In this document: positions 15,846-21,405 of the stretch, piece after piece
Numbering within the stretch: the stretch's first letter is position 1
Layout: each line of letters opens with the position of its first letter
Source of the DNA: an uncultured bacterium
GTDB lineage: Bacteria > Verrucomicrobiota > Lentisphaeria > Victivallales > UBA1829
Assembly (NCBI GenBank): GCA_900549415.1
Contig: URNX01000054.1
Coordinates: 1-21,405, forward strand
DNA length: 21,405 nt
Direction: 5' to 3'
Made by a program: the position numbers and the translations under genes
The notes under the pieces: model-generated
What the model was told of the DNA's origin: nothing
Database searches by the model: none
What the model saw: the letters and a program-made list of their open reading frames with translations, nothing else

Positions 15846-16862
15846 ATGATTATTGTTTTCAAGCCGAACTGTCCGGAAACCGAAATTCAGAAAGTGGAGA
15901 AAATGGTTTCGGACATGGGGTACGAGCCACGTCTCATCAAAGGCGTGGAGCATACCGTTCTCGGTGCGGTGGGAGACGAGAACATGCACATGTCCCTCGA
16001 AGCTCTCAAAAACATCCCCTGCATCGAAGACGTCCACCCGATCCAGAAAAAGTACAAACTCGCAAGCCGGGAAATTCATCCGGAAAACTCTGTATTTAAA
16101 ATCGGGAACCAGGAAATCGGCGGAAAAAAATTTCAGATCATCGCAGGCCCCTGCGCCATTGAATCCGCAGAACAGATGGATATTGTCGCGTCCACTCTCA
16201 CTGCCGACGGCGTCGGCATCCTGCGCGGCGGCGCTTTCAAACCCCGCACATCCCCCTACGACTTCCAGGGACTCGGACAGAAAGGTCTCGATATCCTGCA
16301 GGCAGTCAAGGACAAATACCATGTTCCCGTCGTAACCGAAGTGGTCGGCATTCCGACGATCGACGCCGTCGCAAAAGTGGCGGACTGCATTCAGATCGGC
16401 GCGCGCAACTGCCAGAACTACAACCTCCTCGAGAACGTCGCCAAAGCCGGACGCCCCGTCCTGCTCAAACGCGGCATGTCCGCAACAGTCGAAGAGTGGC
16501 TGAACGCGGCGGAATATCTCCTCGTTCACGGCTGCACAGACGTGATTCTCTGCGAACGCGGAATCCGCACCTTTGAAACCTCCACGCGCAACACGCTCGA
16601 CATCAGCGCGGTTGCCGTTGCGAAAAAGGAATCGCACCTCCCCGTCATCGTCGACCCGAGCCATGCGGCCGGCAAGCTCGAATACGTCCTTCCGCTTGCG
16701 AAAGCCGCGGCGGCAATCGGAGCCGACGGCATCATCGTCGAATCGCATCCGACCCCCGTCAAGGCGCTCAGCGACGCGGCCCAGCAGATTCCCTGTGCCG
16801 ACTTCAAGGCGTTCATGGAAGCCCTGCGTCCCTTCGTGGAAGCCGCCGGCAGAACGTTATGA
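15846..16862 (+). CDS. aroF: 3-deoxy-7-phosphoheptulonate (DAHP) synthase, AroF type I-beta
   Basis: The first enzyme of the shikimate pathway: condenses phosphoenolpyruvate and erythrose 4-phosphate in the cytoplasm. 338 residues. A small ferredoxin-like N-terminal regulatory domain (about 1-70, MIIVFKPNCPETEIQKVEKM) precedes the TIM barrel, as in Thermotoga-type DAHP synthases. Visible motifs: AGPCAIES with metal-ligand Cys103, GGAFKPRTSPYDFQG, QIGARNCQNYNLL, VLLKRGMSATVEEWL, DPSHAAGK with His273, and VESHPTP with a metal-ligand Glu. The ribosome binding site is poor (AAGTGG). Its stop overlaps the start of the Nudix gene by four bases (ATGA), so the two are translationally coupled. A structured leader may regulate it. 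Confidence 0.95.
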   Translation: MIIVFKPNCPETEIQKVEKMVSDMGYEPRLIKGVEHTVLGAVGDENMHMSLEALKNIPCIEDVHPIQKKYKLASREIHPENSVFKIGNQEIGGKKFQIIAGPCAIESAEQMDIVASTLTADGVGILRGGAFKPRTSPYDFQGLGQKGLDILQAVKDKYHVPVVTEVVGIPTIDAVAKVADCIQIGARNCQNYNLLENVAKAGRPVLLKRGMSATVEEWLNAAEYLLVHGCTDVILCERGIRTFETSTRNTLDISAVAVAKKESHLPVIVDPSHAAGKLEYVLPLAKAAAAIGADGIIVESHPTPVKALSDAAQQIPCADFKAFMEALRPFVEAAGRTL

Positions 16863-17419
16863 CCTGCGACCCGAAGAGTCAATGGATCTCCCTGGAATCC
16901 CCCAGGGAGATCTTCAAGTCACGCGTCATCACTCTGTGCGCGGAAAACTACAAGTGTCTGCGCACGGGCGCCGTACACGAATTCATCACCTGCCGCTCCT
17001 GCGACTGGGTGAACATCGTCGCCGTCACAAAACAGCATGAACTCGTTCTCATCCGCCAGTTCCGTCACGGTACGCGGGAAACCGAGTGGGAAATTCCCGG
17101 CGGCTGCATTGACCGCACCGATCCATCCCCCGTGGAAGCCGGAATCCGCGAACTCATGGAAGAGACCGGATTCGCAGGAAAGAACGCACGGATCATCGGA
17201 CGCGTCCATCCCAACCCCGCACTTCAGGGCAACTACTGCTACACCGTTTTCGTTGAAGAGGCGGTGCGCGTTTCAGAACCGCATCTCGAACCGACCGAAT
17301 GCATCTTCACCGAACTTGTCCCGGAACAGAAGGTGCGCGAAATGATGCGCAGCGGAACAATTGAACACGGACTCGTCCTCAACGCCCTCATGTTTTACTT
17401 TATGGAGAAATCGAAATGA
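16859..17419 (+). CDS. Nudix hydrolase (ADP-ribose pyrophosphatase-like)
   Basis: 186 residues. A Nudix fold with VLIRQFRHGTRETEWEIPGG, as in ADP-ribose/nucleoside-diphosphate-sugar pyrophosphatases (NudF-like), then the Nudix box GGCIDRTDPSPVEAGIRELM followed by EETGF. The catalytic R-E-L-x-E-E core is intact. The first half of the box is one residue longer than the G-x5-E-x7-REUxEExGU consensus and has Asp or Pro where the first Glu should be. A late NPALQGNYCYTVFVEE strand also fits the family. The substrate cannot be told. It overlaps aroF by four bases upstream and the small coiled-coil gene by four bases downstream, so the three genes form one coupled unit. Confidence 0.88.
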   Translation: MTCDPKSQWISLESPREIFKSRVITLCAENYKCLRTGAVHEFITCRSCDWVNIVAVTKQHELVLIRQFRHGTRETEWEIPGGCIDRTDPSPVEAGIRELMEETGFAGKNARIIGRVHPNPALQGNYCYTVFVEEAVRVSEPHLEPTECIFTELVPEQKVREMMRSGTIEHGLVLNALMFYFMEKSK

Positions 17420-17679
17420 AAAGCGCATACGAACTTGCTCTCGAACGGAGCGGCGGAATCCTGAACCGGGTTTCCGATGAAGTCAAGCAGAAACTCGCCG
17501 AAATCGAGCAGATCCGCAAAGCCAAAGTCGCGGAAGCCGAACTCTCCGCTCAGCAGCGTCTCGCCCGCGAAGAAGATCCCGCGAAAATCGAAGAGATCAA
17601 ATCCGGTCTCATCACGGAAATCGCCTCGATCAACGACCGTTACGAGCATGAAAAGGAAAAAGCCCGCAAGCAGGGCTGA
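17416..17679 (+). CDS. Small charged coiled-coil protein, conserved hypothetical
   Basis: 87 residues, almost wholly helical and rich in Glu, Lys and Ala: MKSAYELALERSGGILNRVS, then heptad-like KQKLAEIEQIRKAKVAEAEL and a second helix ending EHEKEKARKQG. I recall similar short MKSAYELAxER proteins in Verrucomicrobia and Planctomycetes but cannot confirm it here; no function is known to me. Its ATG overlaps the Nudix stop (ATGA), with GGAGAAATCGAA just upstream as ribosome binding site. It is the last gene of the aroF unit, followed by a possible terminator. Confidence 0.8.
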   Translation: MKSAYELALERSGGILNRVSDEVKQKLAEIEQIRKAKVAEAELSAQQRLAREEDPAKIEEIKSGLITEIASINDRYEHEKEKARKQG

Positions 17680-17708
17680 ATCTTCGGCAAATTTTGATTT
17701 TTTTTCAA
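17661..17708 (+). terminator. Possible terminator of the aroF unit
   Basis: AGCCC (17661-17665) pairs with GGGCT (17673-17677); a second small stem, GCTGAA with TTCGGC (17675-17688), partly excludes it. An AT-rich run with eight consecutive T follows (ending near 17705). The stems are short and overlap the stop codon, so strength is uncertain. Confidence 0.35.
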
Positions 17709-17715
17709 AAAGAAC

Positions 17716-17743
17716 TTGACTTTTTCCTTTTTACTGCTATCGT
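17716..17743 (+). promoter_or_regulatory. Promoter of the 17806 small gene
   Basis: TTGACT (17716-17721), a 16-bp spacer and TATCGT (17738-17743) preceded by TGC, an extended -10. The -35 context ACTTGACTTTTT is like those before lacI and the sigma factor. Confidence 0.5.
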
Positions 17744-17805
17744 TGTAATCAATCCGGAACGCACTACGCGTTCCAACAACAAACATAAAGAGAAAGGTTC
17801 AGAAA

Positions 17806-18042
17806 ATGAACGAAAAACAGGAAATCTTTGCGGACGGCATCGGACAGATTCACTTTGCGGGCGGCATGGTCAGATTTGACTTCGTCACCCTCCAGCCGAC
17901 CGAAGACGGCAAGGCTCCGGTTCCCCAGGGCAACATCCGCGTGATCATGCCCCCGAACGGCTTCCTCGCAGCCTTCAACTCCATGCAGCAGCTCATCGAC
18001 AAGCTCGTCGAAAACGGCGTTCTCCAGAAAAACGAGAAATAA
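17806..18042 (+). CDS. Small hypothetical protein (78 aa)
   Basis: Not recognised with certainty. MNEKQEIFADGIGQIHFAGG leads into a likely beta-strand segment (MVRFDFVTLQP), a short loop (TEDGKAPVPQGN), a strand (IRVIMP) and a C-terminal amphipathic helix (FNSMQQLIDKLVENGVLQ). It has no signal peptide or membrane segment, so it is probably cytoplasmic. Codon use is that of the surrounding genes, with strong preference for C and G in third positions. AAAGG lies about nine bases before ATG, and an extended -10 promoter stands upstream. It may be cotranscribed with the next small gene, 33 bases on. Confidence 0.78.
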   Translation: MNEKQEIFADGIGQIHFAGGMVRFDFVTLQPTEDGKAPVPQGNIRVIMPPNGFLAAFNSMQQLIDKLVENGVLQKNEK

Positions 18043-18075
18043 TCTCGGCACAACGGAAACCGGAAGCAATCAGCA

Positions 18076-18444
18076 ATGACAGAGAATCTGACATTTTCTG
18101 ACAAGATACACGAATTTTACTGTTCGTGCTCTTCCGGCATCTCCGCAACCGGGGATTTCTCTCTGGTCGATCCCCGTCCGGGCAGCTTCGACGGCTGCAT
18201 CCGGAACGTTTCGGCAAACTGGATTCAGGAGGCAGGCGCATTCGTGCTCTCCTTCCGCATCCCGCTCGAAAACTATTACGACCGCTGCAAATCGTTTTTT
18301 GTGGAATCGCCGTTTGTGAAAACATGCAGACGCGCAATCCGGAAAGTCCGGACTTTCGCAAAAAACAGATTCCGCCGTTTCGCGGAAAACGCATTCCCCC
18401 GCGGGAATGTCGTGTGTGCAAATCTCTGCCATTTCAATTTGTGA
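18076..18444 (+). CDS. Hypothetical protein (122 aa), doubtful
   Basis: Not recognised. The frame reads MTENLTFSDKIHEFYCSCSS and runs on with a plausible beta-like middle (WIQEAGAFVLSFRIPLENYY) and a basic, Arg-rich C-terminal third (KTCRRAIRKVRTFAKNRFRR). Codon choice in the middle (CTC TCC TTC CGC ATC CCG) matches the neighbours, which favours a real gene. Against it are a weak ribosome binding site (GGAAG about 11 bases upstream) and a competing minus-strand frame of similar length that I reject. It contains a perfect 16-bp palindrome (GAAAGTCC/GGACTTTC, 18342-18357). It follows the 78-residue gene by 33 bases and precedes the bidirectional terminator. Confidence 0.5.
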   Translation: MTENLTFSDKIHEFYCSCSSGISATGDFSLVDPRPGSFDGCIRNVSANWIQEAGAFVLSFRIPLENYYDRCKSFFVESPFVKTCRRAIRKVRTFAKNRFRRFAENAFPRGNVVCANLCHFNL

Positions 18445-18560
18445 TCTCCCGTTCACATTTTGAGTCAGTTTTTGCACAGGCGGAACACACGGATTTTGCA
18501 GGGTTCATGGAACCGGAGTAACGGGTGTTTCGCCTTTTTGCGTACCTTTCTCATACATAA

Positions 18561-18594
18561 CAAAAAACGCACCTCCGTCCGGGTGCGTTTTTTG
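18561..18594. terminator. Bidirectional intrinsic terminator
   Basis: A perfect 13-bp stem, CAAAAAACGCACC (18561-18573) with GGTGCGTTTTTTG (18582-18594), and an 8-base loop. The A-run on the left arm and T-run on the right make it work in both directions. It lies between the plus-strand small genes and the minus-strand mazG, 20 bases past the mazG stop. Confidence 0.92.
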
Positions 18595-18614
18595 TTTTAA
18601 AATCTGCGGAAAAC

Positions 18615-19406
18615 TCAAAGACCGGCTTTTTTCGCCTCATTCCAAAGGGCGTCCATCTCCGCAAGAGAGCTTTCCTCCAACGTTTTGCCCTGCGCGGCAA
18701 GATGCGTTTCAATATAACGGAAACGATCCGCGAATTTGCGGTTCGCCGACGCCAGAAGCTCTTCCGCACTTGCACGCTTGCGAAAACGAGAAAGATTCGC
18801 CGTTGCAAACAGAAGATCGCCCAGCTCCTCATCGGTATGCGCTTCATCGCCGGAAGCGAGCGCGGCTTTCACCTCGTCCAGTTCCTCCTGAATCTTATCG
18901 ACAATCTGGCGCTGGTCGCTCCAGTCAAAACCGTACTTCGAGACGCGTTTCTGAATCTTCTCCGCCTGAAGAAGCGCGGGACAGTGGTACGCGATGCCGT
19001 CCAGAACGGACTTGCGGTCCTTCTTCTCCTCCTTTTTCACCCTCTCCCAGAGACCGAGAACTTCGGAAGAGGATTCCACGTGTTCCGAACCGAAAACATG
19101 CGGGTGCCGGCGGATCATCTTCTCCGCGATCTCATGAACGACATCATGGAATGTAAACGCGCCGCGCTCCTCCGCAATGACCGCCTGCAGAGCAATGTTC
19201 ATCAGCAGATCGCCCATCTCCTCGCGCATGCCGCAGTCGTCTTCCGCCTCAATGGCGTCCATCAGCTCGGCACACTCCTCCATCAGACTTTTCTTGAGAG
19301 ATTTGTGCGTCTGCTCGCGATCCCACGGGCAGCCGTCGGGTGCGCGCAGACGGCGCATAATCGCGAGAAGGTCATCCATTGTTTCCGTTTTGTATTCAGC
19401 ACTCAT
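18615..19406 (-). CDS. mazG: Nucleoside triphosphate pyrophosphohydrolase MazG
   Basis: 263 residues with two tandem all-alpha MazG domains, the usual bacterial MazG length. It hydrolyses (d)NTPs to the monophosphate and PPi and is a house-cleaning enzyme. The N-terminal domain starts LLAIMRRLRAPDGCPWDREQ THK, the family signature, followed by the metal-binding EECAELMDAIE and EEMGDLLMNI. The second domain carries KYGFDW, EELDEVKAAL and DEELGDLLFATANL. The ATG at 19406 overlaps the uup stop by four bases, so it is translated by coupling and cotranscribed from the uup promoter. It ends at the bidirectional terminator. Confidence 0.95.
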   Translation of the reverse strand: MSAEYKTETMDDLLAIMRRLRAPDGCPWDREQTHKSLKKSLMEECAELMDAIEAEDDCGMREEMGDLLMNIALQAVIAEERGAFTFHDVVHEIAEKMIRRHPHVFGSEHVESSSEVLGLWERVKKEEKKDRKSVLDGIAYHCPALLQAEKIQKRVSKYGFDWSDQRQIVDKIQEELDEVKAALASGDEAHTDEELGDLLFATANLSRFRKRASAEELLASANRKFADRFRYIETHLAAQGKTLEESSLAEMDALWNEAKKAGL

Positions 19407-21295
19407 TTGAATTGCTCCTTTTTAGATTCCAGGTCTTCCCAGCGGGCGTAAAAACCGTCAAGTGCGGCGCGTTTGTCTTCCAGCTCCTTCTGAAGCGCGG
19501 GAGATTCCTTGCCGTGAAGCGTGAAGAAATCGGGGGCGGAAAACAACGCCTCAATCTCGCCGATGCGAGCTTCGGTTTCCGCAATCTTCGCCTCCAGAGA
19601 TTCCAGTTCGCGCTCCTCTTTGTAGCTCAGCTTTTTCGGAGGATTCTTCGGAGCGGCAGGCACGGATGCTTTCGGCTTCGCCGTCTCTTTTTTCTCCGTT
19701 TTCTGCTGAGCGGCAAGACGTTCCGCGCGTTTCGACGCGTAGTATTCGTAATCGCCGACCGTTGTCGTCACCGAGCCGTCGGGCTCAAATGCGATGATAT
19801 GGTTGCAGACGCGGTTCAGGAAATAACGGTCGTGGCTGACGACAACCAGACAGCCGTCGTAGTCGATCAGCGCCTCTTCCAGAATGCGCAGTGTGATGAG
19901 GTCCAGATCGTTGGTCGGCTCGTCGAGAATCAGGAAGTTTCCGCCGCCCTTGAGGATTTTCGCGAGAGTCAGACGCGCCCGTTCGCCGCCCGAAAGCTGC
20001 TTAACCTGCGTGTTGATCCGCTCGTCTTCAAACATGAAGCGCTTGAGATACCCCCAGATGGAAATCCGTTCATCGCCGAGATTGATGAACTGGTGCCCCT
20101 CCCCGATCTCTTCGCAGACCGTGCGTTCCGGATTGAGCGCGACACGCGCCTGGTCGATGTAATTGAATTCAACAGTCGGAGCAACGAAGACTTCGCCCGA
20201 ATCCGGCTGCAGCTGCTGCGTCATAAGTTTGAGAAGCGTCGTTTTTCCCGCGCCGTTCGGTCCGACCACACCGATTTTATGCGCCGCGGTGAACTCAAAC
20301 GAAAAGTCGCGCAGAACCGTCCGTCCCCCACGCGAAAAAGTGACATTTTTCATATCGACAACCTTGTTGCCGAGGTGCGACGCTTTCGGAATAATCAGCT
20401 CAATCTGTCCTGTGCGGACGGGTGCGCTCTGCGCGGCGATTTCATCATAGCGTTTCAAGCGTCCGAGATTGCGGCGCAGACGCGCCTTCGGGGAGCGGCG
20501 GACCCATTCGATTTCCCGGCGCAGAAAACTGCGCCGCCGCGCCTCCGCCTGGTCTTCGGCATATTCGCGCTCCTCCTTCGCGGCGAGAAAGTCGGCATAG
20601 GAGCCTTCGCAGGAAAAGAATTTGCCGTTGTCAAGCTCAATGATGCGGGTTGCGATGCGGTCGAGAAAGTAGCGGTCGTGAGTGACGAACAGGCACGCCC
20701 CGCGGTAACCGGCGAGAAACTCTTCGATTCCGGCAATCGTCTCCACATCAAGATGGTTTGTGGGCTCGTCGAGCAGCAGCAGATCCGGCTCGCCGATGAT
20801 GGTGCGGGCCAGCATGACGCGGCGGAGTTCGCCTCCTGAAAGCTCCGAGCAGAGACGGTTCAGGTCGGGGACATGGAGTTTTGCAAGCGTGATTTCCAGT
20901 TTCTTCTCCGGATGCCATGCGTCATGAAGAGTCAGCAGATGTTCGAGCGACTCGTGTTCCGGCGACTCCGGCGGAAGTGTTTCGTAGCGTTTGAGAAGCG
21001 AATCGAACCAGGCGAGCCCCTCGCGAACCGCCTGCTCGATGGTGAGCCCTTCCGGCGGAGCAAAATCCTGCGGCATATAGGCGATGCGGATTCCGCGCGC
21101 AACGCTGATGTCGCCGCTCGACGGCTGTTCCAGTCCCGCGATGATTTTCAGCAAGGTTGACTTTCCGCAGCCGTTGCGTCCGACCAGAGCGACGCGCTCT
21201 TCATCGCGGACCGACATTGCGGCGTCCTGAAACAGCACCTGCCGTCCGATCTCCAAATTCAAATGTTCCACATTCCAAAGCACTCTGCCGGCCAT
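19403..21295 (-). CDS. uup: ABC-F family ATPase, Uup type
   Basis: 630 residues, soluble, with two ABC ATPase domains and no membrane segments. Domain 1: Walker A GRNGCGKST (39-47), signature LSGGELRR, Walker B LLLLDEPTNHLD. Domain 2: Walker A GPNGAGKTT, signature LSGGERARL, Walker B LILDEPTNDLD. The linker is Arg-rich (RRSFLRREIEWVRRSPKARL), and a Lys-rich stretch leads to a C-terminal coiled coil (about 560-630, ELESLEAKIAETEARIGEIE), the Uup hallmark. ABC-F proteins act on ribosomes or, for Uup, on translation and DNA-structure-related processes. I chose ATG at 21295 with GGAGGAGTTTCT before it; a longer frame from GTG 21364 would start upstream of its own promoter. First gene of the uup-mazG pair. 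Confidence 0.93.
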   Translation of the reverse strand: MAGRVLWNVEHLNLEIGRQVLFQDAAMSVRDEERVALVGRNGCGKSTLLKIIAGLEQPSSGDISVARGIRIAYMPQDFAPPEGLTIEQAVREGLAWFDSLLKRYETLPPESPEHESLEHLLTLHDAWHPEKKLEITLAKLHVPDLNRLCSELSGGELRRVMLARTIIGEPDLLLLDEPTNHLDVETIAGIEEFLAGYRGACLFVTHDRYFLDRIATRIIELDNGKFFSCEGSYADFLAAKEEREYAEDQAEARRRSFLRREIEWVRRSPKARLRRNLGRLKRYDEIAAQSAPVRTGQIELIIPKASHLGNKVVDMKNVTFSRGGRTVLRDFSFEFTAAHKIGVVGPNGAGKTTLLKLMTQQLQPDSGEVFVAPTVEFNYIDQARVALNPERTVCEEIGEGHQFINLGDERISIWGYLKRFMFEDERINTQVKQLSGGERARLTLAKILKGGGNFLILDEPTNDLDLITLRILEEALIDYDGCLVVVSHDRYFLNRVCNHIIAFEPDGSVTTTVGDYEYYASKRAERLAAQQKTEKKETAKPKASVPAAPKNPPKKLSYKEERELESLEAKIAETEARIGEIEALFSAPDFFTLHGKESPALQKELEDKRAALDGFYARWEDLESKKEQFK

Positions 21296-21325
21296 AGAAA
21301 CTCCTCCGTTCGTTTTATTCGCGGT

Positions 21326-21354
21326 AATATACAGCAGGAAAACGGATGTTTCAA
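21326..21354 (-). promoter_or_regulatory. Sigma-70 promoter of uup-mazG
   Basis: Minus strand: TTGAAA (21354-21349), a 17-bp spacer, TATATT (21331-21326), about 30 bases before the uup ATG. Confidence 0.6.
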
Positions 21355-21375
21355 AAGCCTGCACGTCGAAAAAAC

Positions 21376-21403
21376 TTGATTTTTTGCAAAAGCATATTAT
21401 ATT
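21376..21403 (+). promoter_or_regulatory. Promoter-like sequence at the right edge, pointing out of the window
   Basis: TTGATT (21376-21381), a 16-bp spacer and TATATT (21398-21403) on the plus strand. The stretch TTGATTTTTTGCAAAA nearly repeats the lacI -35 region. It probably serves a gene beyond the window, divergent from uup. Confidence 0.4.
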
Positions 21404-21405
21404 AA

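Noticed and set aside
15729..16748. 339-codon minus-strand frame opposite aroF
   Set aside because: Antisense to a DAHP synthase with all its motifs; the product shows no domain.
18070..18477. 135-codon minus-strand frame opposite the 122-residue plus-strand gene
   Set aside because: Cys/Arg-rich product, no ribosome binding site, and codon use favours the plus strand.
19379..20839. 486-codon plus-strand frame opposite uup and mazG
   Set aside because: Antisense to two Walker-motif ATPase domains; composition is Arg/Phe-rich without motifs.
21296..21364. Longer uup start at GTG 21364
   Set aside because: It would begin upstream of the predicted promoter, and the ATG at 21295 has a strong GGAGGAG.
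1..21405. CRISPR arrays, phage genes, toxin-antitoxin or defence islands
   Set aside because: No regularly spaced repeats, integrase, capsid or defence-family motifs were found; the MazG-type gene is the two-domain housekeeping form next to uup, not part of a toxin module.

Overview
The window most likely comes from a member of the Lentisphaerota (Victivallales-type gut bacteria). The main reasons are a prepilin-like protein with an N-terminal FTLIELLVTIAIIAI segment and a DGHV C-terminus, a very large secreted GH2-like protein with LamG modules, and small PVC-like hypothetical proteins. This assignment rests on recognised protein style, not on a database search. GC is moderately high throughout except in about the first 700 bases, which are visibly AT-richer.

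Left edge (1-919). Bases 5-70 are an Illumina TruSeq P7 adapter with an 8-base index, so the true genomic end is base 71. Next to it is a 5' gene fragment on the minus strand (71-508). Behind that is the C-terminal remnant of an IS256/Mutator-type transposase (569-715). A plus-strand promoter then leads into a cardiolipin synthase (923-2401).

Carbohydrate locus (2412-11760, all minus strand). A LacI-type regulator, a GH1 beta-glycosidase, a secreted LamG-only protein and a 1772-residue secreted GH2-like protein with an N-terminal LamG module form a tight operon with gaps of 3-15 bases. The lacI promoter has one LacI-type operator at its start site and a second, a perfect 26-bp palindrome, just before the lacI ribosome binding site, which suggests autoregulation of the whole operon. 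A strong hairpin follows the GH2-like gene. Beyond it lies a prepilin-like gene preceded by a decamer shared with the operator. The GH2-like protein keeps the expected nucleophile region but has Asn where the catalytic acid/base Glu should be.

Housekeeping part (11832-21405). In order: a YihY/BrkB membrane protein with a C-terminal winged-helix-like domain (+); a sigma-70 factor (+); a degenerate Ppx/GppA-fold protein (-); a translationally coupled trio of DAHP synthase, a Nudix hydrolase and a small coiled-coil protein (+); two small hypothetical proteins (+) ending at a bidirectional terminator; and an overlapping pair uup-mazG (-). Several promoters share a CTTGAYTTT-type -35 region. No tRNA, rRNA, CRISPR array or complete mobile element was seen.
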